A DNA stretch of 64,000 nucleotides from Apostichopus japonicus (GCF_037975245.1 NC_092564.1:21431984-21495983), one strand, 5' to 3'. Positions 13,341 through 27,190 are shown, numbered from the stretch's first letter. Program-made: numbers and translations. The notes: generated from the letters alone by a model not told the origin.

Positions 13341-14707
13341 TACCGATCAATCGAGTGGTCGGTACCGATCAATCGAAAGTGCGACACCGATCAATCGAAT
13401 GTTTGGTACCGATCAATCGAATGTGCGATATCGTTCTTTCGAATGTGCGACACCGATCAAACGAATGTTCGATACCGATCAATCGAATGTTCTGTACCGA
13501 TCAATCGAATATGCCACACCGATCAATCGAATGTTCGGTACCGATCAATCGAATGTTCGGTACCGATCAATCGAATGTGCGACACCTATCAATCGAATGT
13601 GCGACACCGATCAATCGAAAATTCGGTACCGATCAATCGAATGTTCTGTACCGATCGTTCGAATGTTCGGTACCGATCAATCGAATGTTTGGTACCGATC
13701 AATCGAATGTTCCGTAACGATCAATCGAATGTGCCCCACCGATCAATCGAATTTTCTGTACCTCTCAATCGAATGTGCGGTACCGATCAATCGAATGTTC
13801 GGTAACGATGAATCGAATGTGCCACACCGATGAATCAAATTTTCGGTACCGATCAATCGAATGTGCGACACCGATCAATCGAATGTTCGGTAACGATGAA
13901 TCCTATGTGCAGAACCGATCAATCGAATGTTCGGTACCAATCAATCGAATGTGCGACACCTATCAATCGAATGTTCGGTACCGATCAATGGAATGTTCGG
14001 AATCGATCAATCGAATGTTCGGTACCGATCAATCGAATCTGCGGTACCGATCAATGGAAAATAAATCGAATGGGCGTTACCGATCAATCGAGTGGTCGGT
14101 ACCGATCAATCGAAAGTGCGACACCGATCAATCGAATGTGCGGTACCGATCAATCGAATGTGCGATATCGTTCTTTCGAATGTTCGGTACCGATCAATCG
14201 AATGTGCGACACCGATCAATCGAATATGCGGTACCGATCAATTCTATGTGCAGAACCGATCAATCGAATGTTCGGTACCGATCAATCGAATGTGCGATAC
14301 CGTTCTTTCGAATGTTCGGTACCGATCAATCGAATGTGCGACACCGATCAATCGAATATGCGGTACCGATCAATTCTTTGTGCAGAACCGATCAATCGAA
14401 TGTTCGGTACCGATCAATCGAATATGCGGTACCGATCAATCGAATGTTCGGTACCGATCAATGGAATGTGCGACACCTATCAATCGAATGTGCGGTACCG
14501 ATCAATCGAATGTTCGGTACCGATCAACCGAATGTGCCTTACCGATTAATCGAATGTTTGGTACCGATCAATCGAATGTGCGGTAACGATCAATCGAATG
14601 TGCCCCACCGATCAATCGAATTTTCTGTACCGATCAATCGAATGTGCGGTACCGATCAATCGAATGTTCGGTAACGATGAATCGAATGTGCGACACCGAT
14701 CAATCAA

Positions 14708-17700
14708 ATGTTCGATACCGATCAATCGAATGTGCCACACCGATCAATCGAATGTTCGGTACCGATTAATATAATATGCAGTACCGATCAATCGAATGTT
14801 CGATACCGATCAATCGAATGTGCGACACCGATCAATCGAATGTGCGGTACCGATCAATCGAATGCTCGATACCGATCAATCGAATGTGCGACACCGATCA
14901 ATCGAATATTCGGTACCGATCAATCGAATGTTTTGTACCGATCAATCGAGTGGTCGGTACCGATCAATCGAACGTGCGACACCGATCAATCGAATGTTTG
15001 GTACCGATCATTAGAATGTGCGATACCGATCTTTCGAATGTTCGGTACCGATCAATCGAATATTCGATACCGAACAATATAATGTTCGGTACAGATCAAT
15101 CGAATGTTCGGTATTGATAATCAAATGTGCGGTACCGATCAATCGAAAGTGCGACACCTATCAATCGAATGTACGACACCGATTAAACGAATCAGCGGTA
15201 CCGTCCAATCGAATCTTCGGTACCGGTCAATCAAATGTGCGGTACCGATAAATCGAATGTTTGGTACCGATCAATCGAATGTGCGGTAACGATCAATCGA
15301 ATGTTCGGTACCGATCGTTCGAATGTTCGGTACCGATCAATCGAATGTTCGGTATCGATCAATGGAATGAGCGACACCGATTAATCGAATGATCGGTACC
15401 GATCAATCGAATGTGCGGTACCGATGAATCGAATGTTCGGTACCGATCAATCGAATGTTCGGTACCGATCAATCGAATGTGCGACACCGATCAATCGAAT
15501 GTTCGGTACCGATTAATAGAAATTGCAGTACCGATCAATCGAATGTTCGGTACCGATCAATGGAATATTCGGTACCGATCAATCAAAAGTGCGGTACCGA
15601 TCAATCGAATGTTCGGTACCGATCGTTCGAATGTTCGGTACCGATCAATCGAATGTTCGGTACCGATCAATGGAATGAGCGACACCTATCAATCGAATGT
15701 GCGGTAGTGATCAATCGAATGTTCGGTACCGATCAACCGAATGTGCGGTACCTATTAATCGAATGTTTGGTACCGATCACTCGAATGTGCGGTAACGATA
15801 AAAGAATGGGCGACACCGATCAATCGAATGTTCGATACCGATCAATCGAATGTGCGACACCGATCAATCGAATGTTCGGTACCGATTAATAGAATATGCA
15901 GTACCGATCAATCGAATGTTCGATACCGATCAATCGAATGTGCGACACCGATCAATCGAATGTTCGGTACTGATTAATAGAATCTGCAGTATCGATCAAT
16001 CGAATCTTCGGTACAGATCAATGGAATATTCGGTACCGATCAATCGAATGTGCGGTACCGATCTATCGAATGTTCGGTACCGATCAATCGAATGTGCGAC
16101 ACCGATCAATCGAATGTGCGGTACCGGTCAATCAAATGTGCGGTACCGATCAATCGAATGTTTGGTACCGATCAATCGAATGTGCGGTAACGATCAATCG
16201 AATGTTCGGTAGTGATCAATCGCATGTTCAATACCGATCAATAGAATGATCGTTACCGATCTTTCGAATGTTCGGTACCGATCAATCGAATGTGCAGTAC
16301 CGATCAATCGAATGTGCGGTACCGATCAATCGAATGCTCGATACCTATTAATCGAATGTTCGGTACCCATTATCGAATGTTCGGTACCGATTAATTGAAT
16401 GATCGGTACCAATCAATCGAATGTGCGGTACCGATGAATTGAATGTTCGGTACCGATCAATCGAATGTGCGACACCGATCAATCGAATGTTCGGTACCGA
16501 TTAATAGAATATAAATCGAATGGACGGTACCGATCAATCAAGTGGTCGGTACCGATCAATCGAACGTGCGACACCGATCAATCGAATGTTTGGTACCGAT
16601 CAATCGAATGTGCGATACCGATCTTTCGAATGTTCGGTACCGATCAATCGAATGTGCGACACCGATCAATCGAATATGCGGTACCGATCAATCCTATGTG
16701 CAGAACCGATCAACCGAATGTTCGGTACCGACCAATCGAATGTTCTCTACCGATCAATCGAATGTACGGAATCGCTCAATCGAATGTGCAATACCGATCA
16801 ACCTAATGATCGATACCGATCAATCGAATGTGCGGTACCGATCAATCGAATAATCGGTACCGATCAATCGAATGTTCGGTACCGATCAATCGAATGTGCG
16901 GTACCGATCAATCGAATATTCGGTACCGATCAATCGAATGTGCGGTACCGATCAATCGAATGTGCGGTACCGATCAATCGAATGTGCGGTAACGATCAAT
17001 CGAATGTGCCACACCGATCAATCGAATGTTCGGTACCGATCAATCCAATATCGGTACCGATCAATCGAATGTACGGAATCGATCAATCGAATGTGCGATA
17101 CCAATCAATTGAATGTTCGGTACCGATCAATCGAATGTTCGGTACCGATCAATCGAATGTGCGGTACCGATCAATCGAATGTGCGGTACCGTTCATTCGA
17201 ATGTTCGGTACCGATGCATCGAATGTGCGCCACCGATCAATCGAATGTTCGACACCGATCAATCGAATGTGCGACACCGATCAAAGGAATGTTCGGTACC
17301 AATCAATCGAATGTTCGGTACCGATCAATGGAATGTTCGGTACCGATCAATCGAATGTGCGAAGCCGATCAATCGAATGTGCGGTACCGATCAATCGAAT
17401 GTGCGACACCGATCAAACAAATGTTCGATACCGATCAATCGAATGTTCTGTACCGATCAATCGAATGTGCCACACTGATCAATCGAATGTTCGGTACCGA
17501 TCAATCGAATGTTCGGTACCGATCAATCGAATGTGCGACACCTATCAATCGAATGTGCGACACCGATCAATCGAATATTCGGTACCGATCAATCGAATGT
17601 TCTGTACCGATCGTTCGAATGTTCGGTACCGATCAATCGAATGTTTGGTACCGATCAATCGAATGTTCCGTAACGATCAATCGAATGTGCCCCACCGATC

Positions 17701-19609
17701 AATCGAATTTTCTGTACCTCTCAATCGAATGTGCGGTACCGATCAATCGAATGTTCGGTAACGATGAATCGAATGTGCCACACCGATGAATCAAATTTTC
17801 GGTACCGATCAATCGAATGTGCGACACCGATCAATCGAATGTTCGGTAACGATGAATCCTATGTGCAGAACCGATCAATCGAATGTTCGGTACCAATCAA
17901 TCGAATGTGCGACACCTATCAATCGAATGTTCGGTACCGATCAATGGAATGTTCGGAATCGATCAATCGAATGTTCGGTACCGATCAATCGAATCTGCGG
18001 TACCGATCAATGGAAAATAAATCGAATGGGCGTTACCGATCAATCGAATGTTCGGTAACGATGAATCCTATGTGCAGAACCGATCAATCGAATGTTCGGT
18101 ACCGATCAATCGAATGTGCGACACCTATCAATCGAATGTTCGGTACCGATCAATGGAATGTTCGGAATCGATCAATCGAATGTTCGGTACCGATCAATCG
18201 AATCTGCGGTACCGATCAATGGAAAATAAATCGAATGGGCGTTACCGATCAATCGAGTGGTCGGTACCGATCAATCGAAAGTGCGACACCGATCAATCGA
18301 ATGTTTGGTACCGATCAATCGAATGTGCGATATCGTTCTTTCGAATGTGCGACACCGATCAAACGAATGTTCGATACCGATCAATCGAATGTTCTGTACC
18401 GATCAATCGAATATGCCACACCGATCAATCGAATGTTCGGTACCGATCAATCGAATGTTCGGTACCGATCAATCGAATGTGCGACACCTATCAATCGAAT
18501 GTGCGACACCGATCAATCGAAAATTCGGTACCGATCAATCGAATGTTCTGTACCGATCGTTCGAATGTTCGGTACCGATCAATCGAATGTTTGGTACCGA
18601 TCAATCGAATGTTCCGTAACGATCAATCGAATGTGCCCCACCGATCAATCGAATTTTCTGTACCTCTCAATCGAATGTGCGGTACCGATCAATCGAATGT
18701 TCGGTAACGATGAATCGAATGTGCCACACCGATGAATCAAATTTTCGGTACCGATCAATCGAATGTGCGACACCGATCAATCGAATGTTCGGTAACGATG
18801 AATCCTATGTGCAGAACCGATCAATCGAATGTTCGGTACCAATCAATCGAATGTGCGACACCTATCAATCGAATGTTCGGTACCGATCAATGGAATGTTC
18901 GGAATCGATCAATCGAATGTTCGGTACCGATCAATCGAATCTGCGGTACCGATCAATGGAAAATAAATCGAATGGGCGTTACCGATCAATCGAGTGGTCG
19001 GTACCGATCAATCGAAAGTGCGACACCGATCAATCGAATGTGCGGTACCGATCAATCGAATGTGCGATATCGTTCTTTCGAATGTTCGGTACCGATCAAT
19101 CGAATGTGCGACACCGATCAATCGAATATGCGGTACCGATCAATTCTATGTGCAGAACCGATCAATCGAATGTTCGGTACCGATCAATCGAATGTGCGAT
19201 ACCGTTCTTTCGAATGTTCGGTACCGATCAATCGAATGTGCGACACCGATCAATCGAATATGCGGTACCGATCAATTCTTTGTGCAGAACCGATCAATCG
19301 AATGTTCGGTACCGATCAATCGAATATGCGGTACCGATCAATCGAATGTTCGGTACCGATCAATGGAATGTGCGACACCTATCAATCGAATGTGCGGTAC
19401 CGATCAATCGAATGTTCGGTACCGATCAACCGAATGTGCCTTACCGATTAATCGAATGTTTGGTACCGATCAATCGAATGTGCGGTAACGATCAATCGAA
19501 TGTGCCCCACCGATCAATCGAATTTTCTGTACCGATCAATCGAATGTGCGGTACCGATCAATCGAATGTTCGGTAACGATGAATCGAATGTGCGACACCG
19601 ATCAATCAA
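14708..19609 (+). repeat. 4.9-kb HOR, copy 2 (4,902 bp, reference copy)
   Basis: The 4,902 bp period resolves into 221 units: 213 of 22 bp, four of 33 bp (16,495, 18,001, 18,210, 18,947) and four of 21 bp (15,112, 15,793, 16,364, 17,034). These length variants sit exactly 4,902 bp after those of copy 1, apart from the one at 15,112, which lies before the 66 bp difference. The 413-codon frame at 16,520 differs from copy 3 at one residue (D versus G). Such similarity over kilobases, with divergent units inside, is the hallmark of recent HOR amplification. Confidence 0.93.
17825..18242 (+). repeat. 209-bp tandem duplication inside HOR copy 2
   Basis: Counterpart of 12,923-13,340 at +4,902 bp, with 33 bp units at 18,001 and 18,210. 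It shows that the nested duplication predates the separation of copies 1 and 2. One unit reads GGTACCGATC near 18,100 where copy 1 has GGTACCAATC. Confidence 0.87.
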
Positions 19610-22600
19610 ATGTTCGATACCGATCAATCGAATGTGCCACACCGATCAATCGAATGTTCGGTACCGATTAATATAATATGCAGTACCGATCAATCGAATG
19701 TTCGATACCGATCAATCGAATGTGCGACACCGATCAATCGAATGTGCGGTACCGATCAATCGAATGCTCGATACCGATCAATCGAATGTGCGACACCGAT
19801 CAATCGAATATTCGGTACCGATCAATCGAATGTTTTGTACCGATCAATCGAGTGGTCGGTACCGATCAATCGAACGTGCGACACCGATCAATCGAATGTT
19901 TGGTACCGATCATTAGAATGTGCGATACCGATCTTTCGAATGTTCGGTACCGATCAATCGAATATTCGATACCGAACAATATAATGTTCGGTACAGATCA
20001 ATCGAATGTTCGGTATTGATAATCAAATGTGCGGTACCGATCAATCGAAAGTGCGACACCTATCAATCGAATGTACGACACCGATTAAACGAATCAGCGG
20101 TACCGTCCAATCGAATCTTCGGTACCGGTCAATCAAATGTGCGGTACCGATAAATCGAATGTTTGGTACCGATCAATCGAATGTGCGGTAACGATCAATC
20201 GAATGTTCGGTACCGATCGTTCGAATGTTCGGTACCGATCAATCGAATGTTCGGTATCGATCAATGGAATGAGCGACACCGATTAATCGAATGATCGGTA
20301 CCGATCAATCGAATGTGCGGTACCGATGAATCGAATGTTCGGTACCGATCAATCGAATGTTCGGTACCGATCAATCGAATGTGCGACACCGATCAATCGA
20401 ATGTTCGGTACCGATTAATAGAAATTGCAGTACCGATCAATCGAATGTTCGGTACCGATCAATGGAATATTCGGTACCGATCAATCAAAAGTGCGGTACC
20501 GATCAATCGAATGTTCGGTACCGATCGTTCGAATGTTCGGTACCGATCAATCGAATGTTCGGTACCGATCAATGGAATGAGCGACACCTATCAATCGAAT
20601 GTGCGGTAGTGATCAATCGAATGTTCGGTACCGATCAACCGAATGTGCGGTACCTATTAATCGAATGTTTGGTACCGATCACTCGAATGTGCGGTAACGA
20701 TAAAAGAATGGGCGACACCGATCAATCGAATGTTCGATACCGATCAATCGAATGTGCGACACCGATCAATCGAATGTTCGGTACCGATTAATAGAATATG
20801 CAGTACCGATCAATCGAATGTTCGATACCGATCAATCGAATGTGCGACACCGATCAATCGAATGTTCGGTACTGATTAATAGAATCTGCAGTATCGATCA
20901 ATCGAATCTTCGGTACAGATCAATGGAATATTCGGTACCGATCAATCGAATGTGCGGTACCGATCTATCGAATGTTCGGTACCGATCAATCGAATGTGCG
21001 ACACCGATCAATCGAATGTGCGGTACCGGTCAATCAAATGTGCGGTACCGATCAATCGAATGTTTGGTACCGATCAATCGAATGTGCGGTAACGATCAAT
21101 CGAATGTTCGGTAGTGATCAATCGCATGTTCAATACCGATCAATAGAATGATCGTTACCGATCTTTCGAATGTTCGGTACCGATCAATCGAATGTGCAGT
21201 ACCGATCAATCGAATGTGCGGTACCGATCAATCGAATGCTCGATACCTATTAATCGAATGTTCGGTACCCATTATCGAATGTTCGGTACCGATTAATTGA
21301 ATGATCGGTACCAATCAATCGAATGTGCGGTACCGATGAATTGAATGTTCGGTACCGATCAATCGAATGTGCGACACCGATCAATCGAATGTTCGGTACC
21401 GATTAATAGAATATAAATCGAATGGGCGGTACCGATCAATCAAGTGGTCGGTACCGATCAATCGAACGTGCGACACCGATCAATCGAATGTTTGGTACCG
21501 ATCAATCGAATGTGCGATACCGATCTTTCGAATGTTCGGTACCGATCAATCGAATGTGCGACACCGATCAATCGAATATGCGGTACCGATCAATCCTATG
21601 TGCAGAACCGATCAACCGAATGTTCGGTACCGACCAATCGAATGTTCTCTACCGATCAATCGAATGTACGGAATCGCTCAATCGAATGTGCAATACCGAT
21701 CAACCTAATGATCGATACCGATCAATCGAATGTGCGGTACCGATCAATCGAATAATCGGTACCGATCAATCGAATGTTCGGTACCGATCAATCGAATGTG
21801 CGGTACCGATCAATCGAATATTCGGTACCGATCAATCGAATGTGCGGTACCGATCAATCGAATGTGCGGTACCGATCAATCGAATGTGCGGTAACGATCA
21901 ATCGAATGTGCCACACCGATCAATCGAATGTTCGGTACCGATCAATCCAATATCGGTACCGATCAATCGAATGTACGGAATCGATCAATCGAATGTGCGA
22001 TACCAATCAATTGAATGTTCGGTTCCGATCAATCGAATGTTCGGTACCGATCAATCGAATGTGCGGTACCGATCAATCGAATGTGCGGTACCGTTCATTC
22101 GAATGTTCGGTACCGATGCATCGAATGTGCGCCACCGATCAATCGAATGTTCGACACCGATCAATCGAATGTGCGACACCGATCAAAGGAATGTTCGGTA
22201 CCAATCAATCGAATGTTCGGTACCGATCAATGGAATGTTCGGTACCGATCAATCGAATGTGCGAAGCCGATCAATCGAATGTGCGGTACCGATCAATCGA
22301 ATGTGCGACACCGATCAAACAAATGTTCGATACCGATCAATCGAATGTTCTGTACCGATCAATCGAATGTGCCACACTGATCAATCGAATGTTCGGTACC
22401 GATCAATCGAATGTTCGGTACCGATCAATCGAATGTGCGACACCTATCAATCGAATGTGCGACACCGATCAATCGAATATTCGGTACCGATCAATCGAAT
22501 GTTCTGTACCGATCGTTCGAATGTTCGGTACCGATCAATCGAATGTTTGGTACCGATCAATCGAATGTTCCGTAACGATCAATCGAATGTGCCCCACCGA

Positions 22601-23543
22601 TCAATCGAATTTTCTGTACCTCTCAATCGAATGTGCGGTACCGATCAATCGAATGTTCGGTAACGATGAATCGAATGTGCCACACCGATGAATCAAATTT
22701 TCGGTACCGATCAATCGAATGTGCGACACCGATCAATCGAATGTTCGGTAACGATGAATCCTATGTGCAGAACCGATCAATCGAATGTTCGGTACCAATC
22801 AATCGAATGTGCGACACCTATCAATCGAATGTTCGGTACCGATCAATGGAATGTTCGGAATCGATCAATCGAATGTTCGGTACCGATCAATCGAATCTGC
22901 GGTACCGATCAATGGAAAATAAATCGAATGGGCGTTACCGATCAATCGAGTGGTCGGTACCGATCAATCGAAAGTGCGACACCGATCAATCGAATGTTTG
23001 GTACCGATCAATCGAATGTGCGATATCGTTCTTTCGAATGTTCGGTACCGATCAATCGAATGTGCGACACCGATCAATCGAATATGCGGTACCGATCAAT
23101 TCTATGTGCAGAACCGATCAATCGAATGTTCGGTACCGATCAATCGAATGTGCGATACCGTTCTTTCGAATGTTCGGTACCGATCAATCGAATGTGCGAC
23201 ACCGATCAATCGAATATGCGGTACCGATCAATTCTATGTGCAGAACCGATCAATCGAATGTTCGGTACCGATCAATCGAATATGCGGTACCGATCAATCG
23301 AATGTTCGGTACCGATCAATGGAATGTGCGACACCTATCAATCGAATGTGCGGTACCGATCAACCGAATGTGCCTTACCGATTAATCGAATGTTTGGTAC
23401 CGATCAATCGAATGTGCGGTAACGATCAATCGAATGTGCCCCACCGATCAATCGAATTTTCTGTACCGATCAATCGAATGTGCGGTACCGATCAATCGAA
23501 TGTTCGGTAACGATGAATCGAATGTGCGACACCGATCAATCAA
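19610..23543 (+). repeat. 4.9-kb HOR, copy 3 (3,934 bp, internal deletion)
   Basis: Identical in layout to copy 2 (21 bp units at 20,014, 20,695, 21,266 and 21,936; 33 bp units at 21,397 and 22,903) but 968 bp shorter. It keeps only one 33 bp unit where copy 2 has three. The loss equals one nested duplication of 946 bp (209 + 737) plus one 22 bp unit missing near 23,357. After the 33 bp unit at 22,903 it first carries GTTTGGTACC, as after 18,210, and then a tail as after 18,947, so the crossover lies between those paralogous positions. Confidence 0.92.
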
Positions 23544-24215
23544 ATGTTCGATACCGATCAATCGAATGTGCCACACCGATCAATCGAATGTTCGGTACCG
23601 ATTAATATAATATGCAGTACCGATCAATCGAATGTTCGATACCGATCAATCGAATGTGCGACACCGATCAATCGAATGTGCGGTACCGATCAATCGAATG
23701 CTCGATACCGATCAATCGAATGTGCGACACCGATCAATCGAATATTCGGTACCGATCAATCGAATGTTTTGTACCGATCAATCGAGTGGTCGGTACCGAT
23801 CAATCGAACGTGCGACACCGATCAATCGAATGTTTGGTACCGATCATTAGAATGTGCGATACCGATCTTTCGAATGTTCGGTACCGATCAATCGAATATT
23901 CGATACCGAACAATATAATGTTCGGTACAGATCAGTCGAATGTTCGGTATTGATAATCAAATGTGCGGTACCGATCAATCGAAAGTGCGACACCTATCAA
24001 TCGAATGTACGACACCGATTAAACGAATCAGCGGTACCGTCCAATCGAATCTTCGGTACCGGTCAATCAAATGTGCGGTACCGATAAATCGAATGTTTGG
24101 TACCGATCAATCGAATGTGCGGTAACGATCAATCGAATGTTCGGTACCGATCGTTCGAATGTTCGGTACCGATCAATCGAATGTTCGGTATCGATCAATG
24201 GAATGAGCGACACCG
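23544..24215 (+). repeat. 4.9-kb HOR, partial copy 4
   Basis: Continues the same HOR for about 670 bp (21 bp unit at 23,948). At about 24,216 earlier copies have GACACCGATTAATCGAATG and this one has GACACCGATCAATCGAATG and then other variants. This is the right edge of the 4.9 kb HOR domain. Confidence 0.87.
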
Positions 24216-24511
24216 ATCAATCGAATGTGCGGTAGTGATCAATCGAATGTTCGGTACCGATCAACCGAATGTGCGGTAACGATCAATCGAATGTTCGGTA
24301 GTGATCAATCGCATGTTCAATACCGATCAATAGAATGTTCGTTACCGATCTTTCGAATATTCGGTACCGATCAATCGAATGTGCAGTACCGATCAATCGA
24401 ATGTGCGGTACCGATCAATCGAATGCTCGATACCTATTAATCGAATGTGCGGTACCCATTATCGCATGTTCGGTACCGATTAATTGAATGATCGGTACCA
24501 ATCAATCGAAT
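24216..24511 (+). repeat. Satellite linker at the right edge of the 4.9-kb HOR domain
   Basis: About 300 bp of 22 bp units with one 21 bp unit at 24,453 (CCCATTATCG type). It carries the GGTAGTGATCAATCGCATG cassette seen near 11.31 kb. Nothing else is visible. Confidence 0.8.
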
Positions 24512-26220
24512 GTGCGGTACCGATGAATCGAATGTTCGGTACCGATCAATCGAATGTGCGACACCGATCAATCGAATGTTCGGTACCGATTAATAGAATA
24601 TGCAGTACCGATCAATCGAATGTTCGGTACCGATCAATGGAATATTCGGTACCGATCAATCAAATGTGCGGTACCGATCAATCGAATGTTCGGTACCGAT
24701 CGTTCGAATGTTCGGTACCGATCAATCGAATGTTCGGTACCGATCAATGGAATGAGCGACCCCTATCAATCGAATGTGCGGTAGTGATCAATGGAATGAG
24801 CGACACCTATCAAACGAATGTGCGGTAGTGATCAATCGAATGTTCGGTACCGATCAATCGAATATTCGATACCGAACAATATAATGTTCGGTACAGATCA
24901 ATCGAATGTTCGGGATTGATCAATCAAATGTGCGGTACCGATCAATCGAAAGTGCGACACCTATCAATCGAATGTGTGACACCGATCAATCGAATGTTCC
25001 GTACCGATTAATAGAACATGCAGTACCGATCAATCGAATGTTCGATACCGATCAATCGAATGTGCGACACCGATCAATCGAATGTTCGGTACCGATAAAT
25101 AGAATATGCAGTATCGATCAATCGAATGTTCGGTACCAATCAATGGAATATTCGGTACCGATCAATCGAATGTGCGATACCGATCAATCGAATGATCGGT
25201 ATCGATCAATCGAATGTTCGGTACCAATCAATCGAATGTGCGACACCTATCAATCGAATGTTCGGTACCGATCAATCGAATGTACGGAATCGATCAATCG
25301 AATGTTCGGTACCGATCAATCGAATCTGCGGTACCGATCAATGGAATATAAATCGAATGGGCGGTACCGATCAATCGAGTGGTCGGTATCGATCAATCGA
25401 ATGTGCCGTACCGATCAATCAAATGTTCGGTACCGATCAATCGAATGGTCGGTACCGATCAATCGAACGTGCGACACCGATCAATCGAATGTTTGGTACC
25501 GATCAATCGAATGTGCGATACCGATCTTTCGAATGTTCGGTACCGATCAATCGAATGTGCGACACCGATCAATCGAATATGCGGCAGCGATCAATCCTAT
25601 GTGCAGAACCGATGCACCGAAAGTTCGGTACCGATCAATCGAATGTGCGGTACCGATCAATCGAATGTTCGGTACCGATCAATCGAATGTGCAACACTTA
25701 TCAATCGAATGTGCGGTACCGATCAATCGAATGTTCGATACCGATCAATCGAATGTGCGACACCTGTAAATCGAATGTTCGGTACCGATCAATCGAATGT
25801 TTGGTACCGATCAATCGAGTGGTCGGTACCGATCAATCGAACGTGCGACACCGATCAATCGAATGTTTGGTACCGATCAATCGAATGTGCGGTACCGATC
25901 AATCGAATATTCGATACCGAACAATATAATGTTCGGTACAGATCAATCGAATGTTCGGTATTGATCAATCAAATGTGCGGTACCGATTAAACGAATCAGC
26001 GGTACCGTTCAATCGAATGTTCGGTACCGGTCAATCAAATGTGCGGTACCGATCAATCGAATGTTTGGTACCGATCAATCGAATGTGCGGTAACGATCAA
26101 TCGAATGTTCGGTAGTGATCAATCGCATGTTCAATACCGATCAATAGAATGTTCGTTACCGATCTTTCGAATGTTCGGTACCGATCAATCGAATGTGCAG
26201 TAGCGATCAATCGAATGTGC
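24512..26220 (+). repeat. Distant duplicate of about 6.62-8.30 kb
   Basis: The block matches the 1,375 bp HOR domain at an offset of 17,893 bp, later 17,915 bp (one 22 bp unit difference). Frames at 24,554 and 24,906 correspond to those at 6,661 and 7,013 with few residue changes. It includes a 33 bp unit at 25,332, the last one in the window. The two relatives are separated by the entire 4.9 kb HOR domain. Confidence 0.88.
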
Positions 26221-27190
26221 GGTACCGATGAATCGAATGTTCGGTACCGATCAATCGAATGTTCGGTACCGATCAATCGAATGTGCGACACCGATCAGTC
26301 GAATGTTCGGTACCGATTAATAGATATTGCAGTACCGATCAATCGAATGTTCGGTACCGATCAATGGAATATTCGGTACCGATCAATCAAAAGTGCGGTA
26401 CCGATCAATCGAACGTTCGGTACCGATCGTTCGAATGTTCGGTACCGATCAATCGAATGTTCGGTACCGATCAATGGAATGAGCGACACCTATCAATCGA
26501 ATGTGCGGTAGTGATCAATCGAATGTTCGGTACCGATCAACCGAATGTGCGGTACCGATTAATCGAATGTTTGGTACCGATCACTCGAATGTGCGGTAAC
26601 GATGAAAGAATGGGCGACACCGATCAATCGAATGTTCGATACCGATCAATCGAATGTGCGACACCGATCAATCGAATGTTCGGTACCGATTAACAGAATA
26701 TGCAGTACCGATCAATCGAATGTTCGATACCGATCAATCGAATGTGCGACACCGATCAATCGAATGTTCGGTACTGATTAATAGAATCTGCAGTATCGAT
26801 CAATCGAATGTTTGGTACCAATCAATGGAATATTCGGTACCGATCAATCGAATGTGCGGTACCGATCTATCGAATGTTCGGTACCGATCAATCGAATGTG
26901 CGACACCGATCAATCGAATGTGCGGTACCGGTCAATCAAATGTGCGGTACCGATCAATCGAATGTTTGGTACCGATCAATCGAATGTGCGGTAACGATCA
27001 ATCGAATGTTCGGTAAGATCAATCGCATGTTCAATACCGATCAATAGAATGATCGTTACCGATCTTTCGAATGTTCGGTACCGATCAATCGAATGTGCAG
27101 TACCGATCAATCGAATGTGCGGTACCGATCAATCGAATGCTCGATACCTATTAATCGAATGTGCGGTACCCATTATCGAATGTTCGGTAC
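26221..27190 (+). repeat. Distant duplicate of about 10.52-11.48 kb
   Basis: Matches the 4.9 kb HOR at an offset of 15,706 bp: frames at 26,259 and 26,654 correspond to 10,553 and 10,948. It shares the short unit type GATGAAAGAATGGGCG at 26,597 (GATAAAAGAATGGGCG at 10,891) and the CCCATTATCG 21 bp unit at 27,167. A private 21 bp unit at 27,014 (GGTAAGATC for GGTAGTGATC) is seen nowhere else. Together with the preceding block it forms a composite of two non-adjacent source segments. Confidence 0.87.

Larger units (their letters stand above)
9740..14707 (+). repeat. 4.9-kb HOR, copy 1 (4,968 bp)
   Basis: First of three consecutive copies of a very long HOR, anchored on the unit at 9,740, 14,708, 19,610 and 23,544. 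Its length-variant units form a signature: 21 bp units at 10,144, 10,891, 11,462 and 12,132, and 33 bp units at 11,593, 13,099, 13,308 and 14,045. It is 66 bp longer than copy 2 because of three extra units at 10,341-10,406. In the 413-codon frame at 11,618 it differs from copy 3 at one residue (M versus I). Confidence 0.93.
1698..25364 (+). repeat. Family of seventeen 33-bp fused units (left part only)
   Basis: Units of 33 bp start at 1,698, 2,831, 3,436, 6,064, 7,439, 9,231, 11,593, 13,099, 13,308, 14,045, 16,495, 18,001, 18,210, 18,947, 21,397, 22,903 and 25,332. Each is two monomers fused by an 11 bp deletion (four bases before TACC and seven bases TACCGAT), leaving a join of the type GGAATATAAATCG, GGAAAATAAATCG or AGAATATAAATCG. 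The join is so similar in all seventeen that a single origin and later spread with the HORs is the best explanation. None occurs after 25.4 kb. Confidence 0.9.
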
